NCBI GenBank assembly: GCA_964342385.1
Contig: CAYFGP010000041.1
Span: 1 to 41,133, forward strand
Length of the DNA: 41,133 bases
Reading direction: 5' to 3'
Source of the DNA: Oceanospirillum sp964342385
Lineage (GTDB): Bacteria; Pseudomonadota; Gammaproteobacteria; Pseudomonadales; Halomonadaceae
Position numbers and translations under genes: made by a program. Shown here piece after piece: positions 1-8,173 of this stretch. The notes under the pieces were generated by a model. That model was not told where the DNA came from. It was given only the letters and a program-made list of their open reading frames with translations, and ran no database searches. Position 1 is the stretch's first letter; the number at the start of each line of letters is the position of its first letter.

Positions 1-1173
1 CTCTCTGAACTATACATAGTGGAGGGTGACTCGGCAGGCGGCTCCGCAAAACAAAGCCGTAACCGTAAGAACCAGGCTATCTTACCGCTGAAAGGTAAGA
101 TCCTGAACGTTGAAAAAGCCCGCTTTGATAAGATGCTGTCTTCTGCGGAAGTGGGTACCCTGATCACCGCCATGGGCTGTGGTATTGGTCGCGAGGAGTT
201 TAACCCAGACAAACTGCGTTACCACTCCATCATTATCATGACCGATGCGGACGTGGATGGATCTCACATCCGTACCCTGCTGCTGACCTTCTTCTTCCGT
301 CAGATGCCGGAGCTGATCGAGCGTGGTCATATCTTTATCGCTCAGCCACCACTGTACAAAATTAAGCGTGGTAAGCAGGAACAGTACATCAAAGATGAAC
401 TGGCATTGGAGCAGTACCTGACGCAAACGGCACTGGATAATTCCGCGCTGTATGTGAATGAAGGTGCGCCGGGTATCTCAGGTGAAGGCCTGCAGAAACT
501 GGTGTCTGACTTCCAGGATGTGATGCGTCGTATCACCCGTTTGTATCGTGCTTACCCTCAGCCGGTGCTGGATCTGATTCTGGACCTGCCGGTACTGGAT
601 GAAGCCGCCCTGACCGATCAGGCCCAAGTACAAGCCTGGGTGGATACTGCAAAGAATTTACTGGATGATAACGGTGGTCGTCACCCATCCATGACCTTTG
701 ACTGGAACGTGTTCCATGATCAGGAGCGCAGTGTCTTTATCCCTGAAGTGGTGATCACCGCCCATGGTGTACCAACGGAATACCGCTTTAATCTGGACTT
801 CTTTAAGTCTCAGGATTACAGCAAAATCAGTGAGCTGACCAAAGAACTGGATGGCCTGCTGCAGGACGGTTCTTATGTACAACGTGGTGAGCGTAAGAAG
901 GAAGTAGTACGTTTTGCCGATGCACTGGAATGGTTGCTGGGCGAAGCCCGTCGTGGCCTGACACTGCAGCGCTATAAAGGTCTGGGTGAGATGAATCCAG
1001 AGCAGCTGTGGGAAACGACTATGGACCCGGATACTCGTCGTATGCTGCGTGTCAGTATTGAAGATGCGGTTGCGGCCGATCAGATCTTTACCACCCTGAT
1101 GGGTGATGAAGTGGAACCGCGCCGTGACTTTATCGAGACCAATGCACTGACGGTAGAAAACCTGGATGTGTAA
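1..1173 (+). CDS. gyrB: DNA gyrase subunit B, C-terminal part (5' end outside window)
   Basis: The reading frame is open from base 1, so the start lies upstream of the window; about 390 C-terminal residues are present. GyrB is the ATPase and TOPRIM subunit of the gyrase A2B2 complex, which negatively supercoils DNA in the cytoplasm. The fragment begins at the TOPRIM signature (ELYIVEGDSAGG, with the metal-binding Glu) and continues through the second acidic cluster (TDADVDGSHI). It carries the roughly 165-residue insert typical of Gram-negative GyrB, then the GLGEMNPEQLWETTMDP tail and ends NALTVENLDV. The insert and the tail favour GyrB over ParE. The usual Gly after SAKQ is Ser here. A bidirectional terminator follows about 50 bp downstream. 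Gene identity is very sure. Confidence 0.98.
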   Translation, partial: LSELYIVEGDSAGGSAKQSRNRKNQAILPLKGKILNVEKARFDKMLSSAEVGTLITAMGCGIGREEFNPDKLRYHSIIIMTDADVDGSHIRTLLLTFFFRQMPELIERGHIFIAQPPLYKIKRGKQEQYIKDELALEQYLTQTALDNSALYVNEGAPGISGEGLQKLVSDFQDVMRRITRLYRAYPQPVLDLILDLPVLDEAALTDQAQVQAWVDTAKNLLDDNGGRHPSMTFDWNVFHDQERSVFIPEVVITAHGVPTEYRFNLDFFKSQDYSKISELTKELDGLLQDGSYVQRGERKKEVVRFADALEWLLGEARRGLTLQRYKGLGEMNPEQLWETTMDPDTRRMLRVSIEDAVAADQIFTTLMGDEVEPRRDFIETNALTVENLDV

Positions 1174-1224
1174 TTGCCACTGTATGGGTGACTAAAAAAG
1201 CGCTAAACAGCTCAAGCGAGCAAT

Positions 1225-1255
1225 AAAAAAGCAGCCCTTCGAGGCTGCTTTTTTT
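1225..1255. terminator. Bidirectional rho-independent terminator between gyrB and gmhB
   Basis: The inverted repeat GCAGCC (1231-1236) / GGCTGC (1243-1248) is flanked by an A-run on the left and a T-run on the right. It can therefore end gyrB transcription on the plus strand and gmhB transcription on the minus strand, which fits the convergent gene arrangement. Confidence 0.85.
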
Positions 1256-1363
1256 ATCTCTACTGTTTTAACATGGCTTCTTTCTGAGGGCTGGTTCAAG
1301 CCCCGAAACTCGATATTGAGCAGAGATCCAAGGGGAGGATAAGAGACTAAGTCGGGGGAGCAA

Positions 1364-1918
1364 TTAGCCTTGCTTATCCTGCTCCAACAGCCAATCGACA
1401 AACTCAGCCAGTTCGGAAACGATCATCGAATTTTCCAAGCCTTCATTGGCTGCTAGGGTTTTCTCACCCTTACCGGTACGGACCAGTACGGCTTTACAAC
1501 CCCGGGCTTCACCGGCCTGCAGATCACGCAAGCTATCACCTACCATATAAGCCCCTGATAGATCCTCTAACTGGAGTTCCTGTTTGATCTGATCAATGAG
1601 TCCAGGCAGTGGCTTGCGACAGTCACAACCAGCATCAGGACGGTGAGGGCAGTGTTTGATGGTAGCAAAGCGACCGCCTTCGGCTTCAACCAGTTGCACC
1701 ATTTTATTGTGCATATCGTTAAGATCTTGCTGGCTGAAATAACCTCGACCTAAGCCAGATTGGTTGGTTGCGACAGCGATCTGATAACCTGCTTTATACA
1801 GACGGGCAATCGCGGTGATGCTGTTGGTGATTGGAATCCACTCATCGGCGTTTTTTACAAAGGCGTCGGAGTCCAGGTTGATAACGCCATCACGATCTAA
1901 AATGACCAGTTTATTCAT
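1364..1918 (-). CDS. gmhB: D-glycero-beta-D-manno-heptose-1,7-bisphosphate 7-phosphatase
   Basis: This is a HAD-superfamily phosphatase of 184 residues, the usual length. It removes the C7 phosphate of heptose 1,7-bisphosphate in the cytoplasmic pathway that makes ADP-heptose for the LPS inner core. The catalytic loop DRDGVI lies at residues 8-13 with nucleophile Asp8 and acid/base Asp10. The family's zinc site is visible as Cys90, His92, Cys98 and Cys100 in CPHRPDAGCDC, followed by RKP; a VGDS loop supplies the late acidic motif. The gene sits downstream of glyS but is separated from it by a terminator, so it probably has its own promoter; the Shine-Dalgarno is weak. Its product feeds the heptosyltransferase encoded at 7.0-8.1 kb. 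Histidinol-phosphatase relatives share the fold, but length and context favour GmhB. Confidence 0.95.
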   Translation of the reverse strand: MNKLVILDRDGVINLDSDAFVKNADEWIPITNSITAIARLYKAGYQIAVATNQSGLGRGYFSQQDLNDMHNKMVQLVEAEGGRFATIKHCPHRPDAGCDCRKPLPGLIDQIKQELQLEDLSGAYMVGDSLRDLQAGEARGCKAVLVRTGKGEKTLAANEGLENSMIVSELAEFVDWLLEQDKQG

Positions 1919-1974
1919 TGGGCTGCTAAGGAGTTTTGTTAGGAGTTATTGTGGGTTCAGGTTTTGGTGTACAT

Positions 1975-2006
1975 AAAAAAAGAGCCGTAAAAATACGGCT
2001 CTTTTT
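1975..2006 (-). terminator. Terminator downstream of glyS
   Basis: A perfect 9-bp stem AGAGCCGTA (1981-1989) / TACGGCTCT (1994-2002) has an AAAA loop. An A-run at 1975-1980 becomes a U-run in the leftward transcript. It ends glyQS transcription before gmhB. A T-run on the other side makes it potentially bidirectional. Confidence 0.85.
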
Positions 2007-2070
2007 GATTTTCAGCAAGCACTAATTTGTCGTCTTGCTGACTCTCTATATCTCTGAGAGTAATCGAGGA

Positions 2071-4143
2071 TTACTGCTGCAGTTGGGCGATATCCGCCAC
2101 TTCCATAAAGAGGTTACTCAGCGAGGCTAGCAGAGACAGACGGTTGTTTTTAACTGCCTCATCATCCGCCATTACCATCACGTGATCGAAGAAGTTATCT
2201 ACCGCTTCACGCAGGCTTGCCAGGCTGTTCAATGCCGCTTGGTAATCCGCTGCTGCAAACAGAGGAGCCAGTTCAGCTTGCTTAGCTGAAACCTGTTCTG
2301 CCAGTACCTTCTCGGCATCTTCAGACAGCAGTGCGCTATCAACCTGAGCATCTCCCTGGTAGTTCTGTTTTGCCAGGATATTGCTTACACGTTTGTTCGC
2401 GGCTGCCAGTGCTTCTGCTTCAGCCAGCTTGCTGAAGTTAGCAACGGCTTGTACACGGCGATCAAAGTCATAAGCGTTGCTGACTGGACGCGCACGTACC
2501 GACAGGAACACTTCTGCTGCGATACCTTCAGCCTGGTACCAGGCACGGAAACGATCCAGCATATAGTTCAGTACGTCATCGGCCAGGCCTTCCGCTTTAG
2601 GCAGATCACCGTGCTGTGCGATGCTCAGTTCGATCAGATCTTTCAGATCCACATCCAGCTGTTTGTGTACCAGAATACTCAGGATACCGATGGTGGCACG
2701 ACGCAGGGCAAACGGGTCTTTATCACCGGTTGGACGTTGGCCAATACCAAAGATACCCACCAGGGTATCCAGACGATCAGCAATCGCCAGAGCCATACCA
2801 GTTTGAGTTTCAGGCAGTTCATCACCAGCGAAACGAGGCATATATTGCTCGTTAAGAGACTGAGCCACTTCGCTGTCTTCGCCATCATTTTGGGCGTAGT
2901 GTGCACCCATGATGCCTTGCAGATCGGTGAACTCCAGTACCATTTCAGACACCAGATCACACTTAGACAGATCTGCAGCACGCGCGGCTTTAGTTTTGTC
3001 ACCACCAATCTGGTCAGCAATAAACTGTGCGATCTGACTGACACGTTGTGACTTGTCGTAGATGCTGCCCAATTGCTTCTGGAAGGTTACGGTTTTCAAT
3101 GCTTCGATACGGTCGGCCAGAGGCTTCTTCTTATCGGTTTCAAAGAAGAACGCCGCATCGGCCAGACGTGGACGAATCACTTTTTCATTACCGTAAATCA
3201 CCTGGCTTGGGTCTTTACTGATAATGTTGCAGATGGTGATAAAGTTCGGCTTCAGGTTGCCGTCTTTGTCCACCAGGTGGAAATACTTCTGGTGCTCTTT
3301 CATGGAAGAGATCAGACATGCTGATGGTACTTCCAGGAAGCGCTCTTCAAAGGAACCGGTCAGGGCTACAGGCCACTCAACCAGACCGTTCACTTCATCC
3401 AGCAGATCTTCGTCGATCTCTGCAACAGCACCCAGTTTTTCCGCTTCCGCTTCAACCTGTGCACGAATGGTGTCGCGACGCTGTTCCATATCCACCAATA
3501 CGTAAGCACTTTCCAAAGCAGATACGTAATCGGCGCTGGAGGCCAATTCGATCGCTTCGTTGTGGTGGAAACGGTGACCCATCGTCGTACGGCCGGAACT
3601 CAGACCCAGCACTTCCGCATCAACCACTTCACTACCAAACAGCATCACCAGCCACTGTACCGGGCGAGAGAATTCGATACGGCTCGCGCCCCAACGCATA
3701 CGCTTAGGTACCGGCAATTGGTTGATGGATTTGTTGACCAGCTCAGGCAGCAGCTCAGCGGTTTGAGTACCTTTTTGTACGCTGTTAAATACCAGCCAGG
3801 TACCTTTAGGGGTTTCCATCTTTTCCAGTTCGTCAAAGGCAACGCCACAGGAGCGGGCAAAACCTTCAGCGGCTTTGGTTGGCTTACCATCAGCATCCAG
3901 TGCCGCCTGCAGTGCAGGGCCACGGCGTTGTACTTCACGATCCGGTTGAGCAACGGCCAGCTCTTTAACCTGTACTGCCAGACGACGTGGCGAGGCCAGT
4001 GCTTTCACCTCAGAAAAAGGCACATCCGCTTTTTCCAGACCGGCACGAATACCTTCAGCAAAAGCATCAGACAGACGTTTCAGTGCGGTCGGTGGTAACT
4101 CTTCGGTACCCAGTTCAACTAAAAAATCACGTACTTCAGACAT
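2071..4143 (-). CDS. glyS: Glycine--tRNA ligase beta subunit
   Basis: The beta chain of the bacterial alpha2beta2 glycyl-tRNA synthetase contributes tRNA recognition and an anticodon-binding domain. It works with GlyQ in the cytoplasm to charge tRNA-Gly. The protein has 690 residues, as expected, beginning MSEVRDFLVELGTEELPP, the characteristic family N-terminus; the C-terminal third matches the DALR-type anticodon-binding region. The open frame extends 43 codons further upstream inside glyQ, but those codons encode unrelated sequence. The ATG at 4143 lies one base after the glyQ stop, which argues for translational coupling and sets this start. The transcript ends at the hairpin at about 1980-2003. 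Confidence 0.97.
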   Translation of the reverse strand: MSEVRDFLVELGTEELPPTALKRLSDAFAEGIRAGLEKADVPFSEVKALASPRRLAVQVKELAVAQPDREVQRRGPALQAALDADGKPTKAAEGFARSCGVAFDELEKMETPKGTWLVFNSVQKGTQTAELLPELVNKSINQLPVPKRMRWGASRIEFSRPVQWLVMLFGSEVVDAEVLGLSSGRTTMGHRFHHNEAIELASSADYVSALESAYVLVDMEQRRDTIRAQVEAEAEKLGAVAEIDEDLLDEVNGLVEWPVALTGSFEERFLEVPSACLISSMKEHQKYFHLVDKDGNLKPNFITICNIISKDPSQVIYGNEKVIRPRLADAAFFFETDKKKPLADRIEALKTVTFQKQLGSIYDKSQRVSQIAQFIADQIGGDKTKAARAADLSKCDLVSEMVLEFTDLQGIMGAHYAQNDGEDSEVAQSLNEQYMPRFAGDELPETQTGMALAIADRLDTLVGIFGIGQRPTGDKDPFALRRATIGILSILVHKQLDVDLKDLIELSIAQHGDLPKAEGLADDVLNYMLDRFRAWYQAEGIAAEVFLSVRARPVSNAYDFDRRVQAVANFSKLAEAEALAAANKRVSNILAKQNYQGDAQVDSALLSEDAEKVLAEQVSAKQAELAPLFAAADYQAALNSLASLREAVDNFFDHVMVMADDEAVKNNRLSLLASLSNLFMEVADIAQLQQ

Positions 4144-4144
4144 C

Positions 4145-5104
4145 TTATGCCTCTTCCTCTTTGAACTGAGCCATAACTTCTTCCCGGATGGAGTCTTCAG
4201 CCATTGGGAAGCCCAGAGCCATACGGGCGTTAAAGTAAGCGTGTGCCACATCGCGCGCCATAGTACGAACACGCAGAATATAGCGCTGACGTTCGGTTAC
4301 GGAGATAGCGTGGCGGGCATCCAGCAGGTTAAAGGTGTGGGATGCTTTCAGTACCTGCTCATAAGCAGGCAGTGGCAGTGGGGTTTCCAGAGCCAGTAAC
4401 TTCTGGCACTCCGACTCGTGGTGGTCGAAGTTTTTGAACAGCATAGGTACATCAGCGTGTTCGAAGTTATAGGTCGATTGCTCCACCTCGTTCTGGTGGA
4501 ATACATCGCGGTAGGTTACCGGGGTGCCGTCAGGACCTATGGTCCAAACCAGATCGTAAACGCTGTCTACACCCTGGATATACATAGCGATACGTTCCAG
4601 ACCGTAAGTGATCTCCCCGGTCACTGGGTAACATTCAATACCACCGGCTTGCTGGAAGTAGGTGAACTGAGTCACTTCCATACCGTTCAGCCATACTTCC
4701 CAACCCAGACCCCAGGCGCCCAGCGTTGGCGATTCCCAGTTATCTTCTACGAAACGTACGTCATGCTCCAGAGTATCGATGCCCATGGCTTGCAGAGAGC
4801 CCAGGTACAGCTCCTGCAGGTTAGACGGGGAAGGCTTCATCACTACCTGGAACTGGTAGTAGTGCTGCAGACGGTTCGGGTTTTCACCGTAACGACCGTC
4901 GGTCGGGCGACGGGAAGGCTGCACGTAAGCTGCATTCCAGGTCTCAGGGCCAATGGAACGCAGGAAGGTGGCGGTGTGGAAAGTACCTGCGCCCACTTCC
5001 ATATCCAGTGGCTGCAGGACTACACAGCCCTGGTCAGCCCAGTATTGTTGAAGGGCCAGAATCAGGCCCTGAAAAGTTTTTACATCGGGTGTCGATTGGT
5101 TCAT
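4145..5104 (-). CDS. glyQ: Glycine--tRNA ligase alpha subunit
   Basis: The catalytic alpha chain of heterotetrameric glycyl-tRNA synthetase (class II) activates glycine with ATP. At 319 residues it has the family's usual N-terminus (KTFQGLILALQQYWADQGC) and the strongly conserved YVQPSRRPTDGRYGENPNR stretch. The ATG at 5104 is the first in the frame and matches the family start. It is preceded by only a weak purine stretch (GGTGG about 10 nt upstream). glyQ and glyS form one unit with a single base between them. The leader upstream is about 300 bp, with only a weak promoter candidate at 5242-5247. Confidence 0.98.
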   Translation of the reverse strand: MNQSTPDVKTFQGLILALQQYWADQGCVVLQPLDMEVGAGTFHTATFLRSIGPETWNAAYVQPSRRPTDGRYGENPNRLQHYYQFQVVMKPSPSNLQELYLGSLQAMGIDTLEHDVRFVEDNWESPTLGAWGLGWEVWLNGMEVTQFTYFQQAGGIECYPVTGEITYGLERIAMYIQGVDSVYDLVWTIGPDGTPVTYRDVFHQNEVEQSTYNFEHADVPMLFKNFDHHESECQKLLALETPLPLPAYEQVLKASHTFNLLDARHAISVTERQRYILRVRTMARDVAHAYFNARMALGFPMAEDSIREEVMAQFKEEEA

Positions 5105-5414
5105 CTCAGTTAGCCACCATCATGAGCTAATGAATTCGTATAAGCAGCCAAAAAAAGTCGCTCCTCTCAAACCAACGGATTGTTTAAAAACGACGGCTGA
5201 AGCGGATCGTAGACTTTTGTTTCGCTGTAGATAAACGAACAAGTATACCCGCTGGATAGTGCAGTATGTAGGGGGCGCAGGCGGGAAATTTGTCTTTTTT
5301 GTCAGGAAATTAACTAAAGTGGAAGATATCTGGTAGGGAAGACGCTGCCTGAGGAAAGTGAGGCAACGTCTGATTGTGGGCACAGTCTTATCCCAGAGGC
5401 ATCTGTTAAATCGA
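5105..5414. other. Intergenic region upstream of glyQ
   Basis: This 310-bp gap separates the glyQ start from the end of the PAP2-like gene. A 10-bp imperfect stem at 5341-5350 / 5361-5370 (one C/A mismatch) lies 45 bp past the PAP2-like stop. It may help end that transcript, although no strong U-run follows. A -10-like TATACT on the minus strand (5242-5247) could serve glyQ, with a leader of about 130 nt, but no good -35 is present. An 87-codon open frame here has no ribosome site and an unnatural composition, so I do not call it a gene. Confidence 0.4.
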
Positions 5415-6185
5415 TTAGAAACGGGTCATCAGGGTTAGAGAGACACGATTATCATCAGCATAGGGCACTATCACTACTTCACCGGCTTCGACCGGAACAT
5501 CGACGGCTTCCGTAGCTTTTGAGGCATAAAGCCAGCCCATCAGAGCCTGAGAGAAATAATGCTTTTGATCGTTTAAACGGGACCAGGCCGTAAGTGTCGA
5601 CATCAGATAAAGCACCCCTTTGGCGGCATCATTATCGGTCATTTGAGCGGCGGTCAAGAAAGGCACTGCCCCAACAAAGGCATGGCCACTGACCGCATGC
5701 TGCCTACCAAATTGAAATGGCGTCCAGAAGGAGTTGCCACGATAGGGCCTGTCTCCTCCCAGGATCGCCTGTGAAGACCATACGGCGGGTAAACCGATAA
5801 GGATCGCTTGTAAGCTCTTATCGCCCCATTCCGGAATTCGGCCACAATCCCGGTCACAGGCCAGGCGGTTATAGGCCGCCAAACCGGCATACAACCAAAC
5901 GGTTTCGGTATCGCCAAAGGTTTTGACTATGCGGGCTACATCATCAGTGGTCTCTGACCAGATATATTCGTTGTAGGCATCCTGAATTTTTCGATCGATA
6001 TCGGTATTGGCCATGATGCCACCCAGTAGCCAGGTCGCACCCAGCCAGGGGGCGTTATCGGAATGGTAAAAGCGATGATAGCCGTCGCCGACATCATCAA
6101 AAAAATTCCCTTTGTCCGCCAGTGCCAACGGCGAAAAAACACTGACACATAATAATGCCAGGCAAAAAAACTTAGAGAGTGTCAT
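5415..6185 (-). CDS. Exported PAP2-superfamily phosphatase-like protein
   Basis: A 256-residue protein with a clear signal peptide (basic start, hydrophobic core, cleavage after ALA near residue 23), so it is periplasmic or outer-membrane linked. It shows the PAP2 (type 2 phosphatidic acid phosphatase) motif series: GDRPYRG (Arg146-Pro147), SGH (166-168), then SR (202-203) and His209. PAP2 enzymes hydrolyse lipid phosphates or pyrophosphates through a phosphohistidine. Compared with the classical pattern, the leading Lys (position 139) and the closing Asp (position 213) are both Gln by my alignment, so activity is uncertain. Cys110 and Cys114 could form a disulfide. It lies 57 bp downstream of kdkA on the same strand, suggesting an envelope lipid or LPS role, but substrate and symbol cannot be given. 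Confidence 0.8.
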   Translation of the reverse strand: MTLSKFFCLALLCVSVFSPLALADKGNFFDDVGDGYHRFYHSDNAPWLGATWLLGGIMANTDIDRKIQDAYNEYIWSETTDDVARIVKTFGDTETVWLYAGLAAYNRLACDRDCGRIPEWGDKSLQAILIGLPAVWSSQAILGGDRPYRGNSFWTPFQFGRQHAVSGHAFVGAVPFLTAAQMTDNDAAKGVLYLMSTLTAWSRLNDQKHYFSQALMGWLYASKATEAVDVPVEAGEVVIVPYADDNRVSLTLMTRF

Positions 6186-6242
6186 GATTTCGCTGCTTAA
6201 TTTTTTATTATTGGTTTTTACAATGGCCAGTGGCGCTATCTT

Positions 6243-7040
6243 TTAAATCGCTCCGTTCTCTTTCTCCGCTTCAGATAAAGGAAGGCGATAATGCTGATGC
6301 AGTTGTTGCCAAAGTTCGAGTAATTGTCCGGACAATTGTGCCTGTCCAGTGAGTTTTAAGATGGAACGTTGTAGGCGCTGCATGTTGTTTTGCTGCCACT
6401 GAGGTTGTTTGGGATCATCCAAGTGACAGCGATCAAAATCGATCACCCACACCTGTCCAGTATCACTGACCAAAATATTATTGGCATTCAGGTCACTATG
6501 ATTCAGACCAAAACGGTGAAAGCGTGCCAGCGTTTGTCCCACGTTTTGCCAGATTAACGCCAGATTGGGTTCAAGGTTGTTGTGCTTATCCCATGACAGG
6601 TAATCGGCAAAAGGGCGACTATCGGGCAAGCGTTCGGTAATCAGATCAGCTTGGTAAAACAGACCTTGTGTTTCAATATGAGCGGCAATGGGGCGAGGCA
6701 CGGGTAAACCTTGTTCAAACAGGGTACAGGTCAGTTTAAACTCCTGCCACGGACGGGAGTTTTCAATACCCGTAAAAAGATAGCGATCTTTAATTAATCG
6801 TGCGATTAATCCGCCGCGGCGATAATGACGTAACACCAACTCAGGTACTGCACCGACAGTTGAGCAGAAATCGCCATTGGGCTGAACAAAAATGGCCTGA
6901 CCCCGGCCACCGGAAGGCTCATTTATCTGAGCTTTATCCTGCCACCAGGTGTGTTGAAACCAATGTTCACTGATTTGTGAGATCTGCTGCGCATCATATA
7001 GAATATGGTGCCTATTTTTGGAATAAAGCTGAATTTCCAT
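6243..7040 (-). CDS. kdkA: 3-deoxy-D-manno-octulosonic acid (Kdo) kinase
   Basis: A 265-residue WaaP/KdkA-family kinase. KdkA phosphorylates the Kdo residue attached to lipid A at the cytoplasmic face of the inner membrane, using ATP; it is known from bacteria whose core has one phosphorylated Kdo (Haemophilus, Vibrio). Visible kinase features are a Gly-rich GGRGQAIFV (44-52), RHYRRGG (71-77), a catalytic loop HSDLNANNIL (181-190, Asp183) and the metal-binding IDFDRC (Asp201/Asp203). The frame is open upstream to 7367, but that part is antisense to the neighbouring glycosyltransferase; the ATG at 7040 is the only plausible start. Its start codon overlaps that of the divergent glycosyltransferase. 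The next gene in the same direction encodes the PAP2-like protein. Confidence 0.92.
   Translation of the reverse strand: MEIQLYSKNRHHILYDAQQISQISEHWFQHTWWQDKAQINEPSGGRGQAIFVQPNGDFCSTVGAVPELVLRHYRRGGLIARLIKDRYLFTGIENSRPWQEFKLTCTLFEQGLPVPRPIAAHIETQGLFYQADLITERLPDSRPFADYLSWDKHNNLEPNLALIWQNVGQTLARFHRFGLNHSDLNANNILVSDTGQVWVIDFDRCHLDDPKQPQWQQNNMQRLQRSILKLTGQAQLSGQLLELWQQLHQHYRLPLSEAEKENGAI
6975..7004 (+). promoter_or_regulatory. Candidate sigma-70 promoter for the GT9-waaA-lpxL genes
   Basis: TTGTGA (6975-6980) and TAGAAT (6999-7004) are 18 bp apart and point toward the glycosyltransferase, giving a short leader of about 28 nt. The site lies inside the opposing kdkA coding sequence. That is expected, because the two genes leave no intergenic space. 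The match is by eye only. Confidence 0.4.
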
Positions 7041-8142
7041 GACACTGCCTCTGACTGTCCCGCCAAAACATATCTGTCTATTACGATTATCCGCTCTGGG
7101 TGACGTCAGTAATGTGGTTCCTGTTGTGCTGGCTATACAAAAAGCCTGGCCTGAGACACGCATTACCTGGATTACCGGTAAGGCGGAGCATAGTCTACTG
7201 AAGGGGCTGTCTGGGGTCGAGTTTGTCGTGTACGACAAAAAAACAGGCCTGAAGGGCATGCGTGAATTATGGCAGTCCTTAAAGGGTACGGAGTTTGATC
7301 TGCTGCTGCATATGCAAGCCGCTTTGCGGGCTTCGCTGTTATCGTTGGGTATTAGAGCCAAAATCAAACTGGGCTTTGATCGTGACCGGGCAAAGGACTG
7401 GCAGTGGCTATTTACCAGTCACAAGATTACAACACGAAAAAACAGTCATGTAGTGGAAGGCTTTTACGATTTTCTGCAGGCTTTAGGTATTGCACCGGAA
7501 AGTCCGCGGCAGCTGCAGTGGCAGTTGCCCGTGTCAGATCAGGCGCGATGGGAAGCGGCAGAGAAGTGCGATTTTGAGCGTTATGTACTGATTTCACCCT
7601 GTTCCAGCCAACGTGCGCGCAATTTTCGTAACTGGACGGTAGAAGGTTACGTGGCTGTGGTGCGTCACCTGTATCAGCACTATGGCATCAAGGCTGTGAT
7701 CACTGGTGGTAATCGTGATATTGAACATCAGTATGCCCGTGAGATCGCAGAGCAATCCGGCACACCTGTACTGAATCTGGTGGCCAATACCTCGTTACAG
7801 GGGCTGATCGCCCTGATTGAACGTGCGCAGCTGGTAATCGCTCCGGACTCAGGCCCGGTACATTTTGCCAATGCGGTAAATACGCCGGTGGTGGGTTTGT
7901 TTGCCACATCAAACGTGCACCGAACCGGACCCTATTTATGGCAGGATTGGGTGGTGAATAAATACCCTCAGGCGGCGACTCAGTTTATGAATAAAACTGT
8001 GGAGCAGCTTAGCTGGGGGCAACGAGTACGCCATCCCCATGCCATGGAAGTGATCAAGACTGAAGAGGTGTTGTCTCAGATTGATCAGCTGTTACAGCAC
8101 AATGCTTTTACTGATACGGGCCGTGAGGCTCTTGTGTCCTGA
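7039..8142 (+). CDS. Glycosyltransferase family 9 protein, LPS heptosyltransferase I-like (OpsX-type)
   Basis: A 367-residue GT-B enzyme of the heptosyltransferase family, which moves heptose from ADP-heptose to Kdo on the cytoplasmic side of the inner membrane. The N-terminal Rossmann start (ICLLRLSALGDVSNVVPVV, residues 12-30) and the late donor-site segment (APDSGPVHFANAVNTPVVGLF) are characteristic. The short Pro-containing N-terminal arm and association with a Kdo kinase resemble Haemophilus OpsX, which adds the first heptose to phosphorylated Kdo; this assignment is inference, and WaaC/WaaF-type or other GT9 roles remain possible. The ATG at 7039 overlaps the kdkA start and is the only start ahead of the fold; no good Shine-Dalgarno is seen. 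waaA follows 31 bp later, probably in one operon. Confidence 0.88.
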   Translation: MTLPLTVPPKHICLLRLSALGDVSNVVPVVLAIQKAWPETRITWITGKAEHSLLKGLSGVEFVVYDKKTGLKGMRELWQSLKGTEFDLLLHMQAALRASLLSLGIRAKIKLGFDRDRAKDWQWLFTSHKITTRKNSHVVEGFYDFLQALGIAPESPRQLQWQLPVSDQARWEAAEKCDFERYVLISPCSSQRARNFRNWTVEGYVAVVRHLYQHYGIKAVITGGNRDIEHQYAREIAEQSGTPVLNLVANTSLQGLIALIERAQLVIAPDSGPVHFANAVNTPVVGLFATSNVHRTGPYLWQDWVVNKYPQAATQFMNKTVEQLSWGQRVRHPHAMEVIKTEEVLSQIDQLLQHNAFTDTGREALVS

Positions 8143-8173
8143 TCACGCTTTTAACTGTTTTAATGAGATGTTC

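Noticed and set aside
1285..1316. tRNA-like T-arm sequence (GGTTCAAG with flanking G/C runs) downstream of gyrB
   Set aside because: No acceptor stem, D-arm or anticodon arm can be built around it.
2449..3051. 200-codon plus-strand frame opposite glyS, and similar long antisense frames opposite glyQ, hemF, prlC and polA
   Set aside because: These are shadows of strongly conserved genes whose codon structure leaves the antisense frame open; none has independent support.
4144..4272. Longer glyS start inside glyQ
   Set aside because: The extra 43 codons encode sequence antithetic to the family N-terminus; the ATG at 4143 gives the standard start.
5120..5383. 87-codon minus-strand open frame upstream of glyQ
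   Set aside because: No ribosome site, a composition unlike the neighbouring proteins, and it covers the likely glyQ promoter and leader.
7101..7108. TGACGTCA palindrome in the heptosyltransferase coding region
   Set aside because: An 8-bp palindrome inside coding sequence is expected by chance, and I know of no bacterial regulator that it clearly matches.
7041..7367. Longer kdkA start reaching into the heptosyltransferase gene
   Set aside because: The added 109 codons are the antisense of a conserved Rossmann fold and have no kinase similarity.
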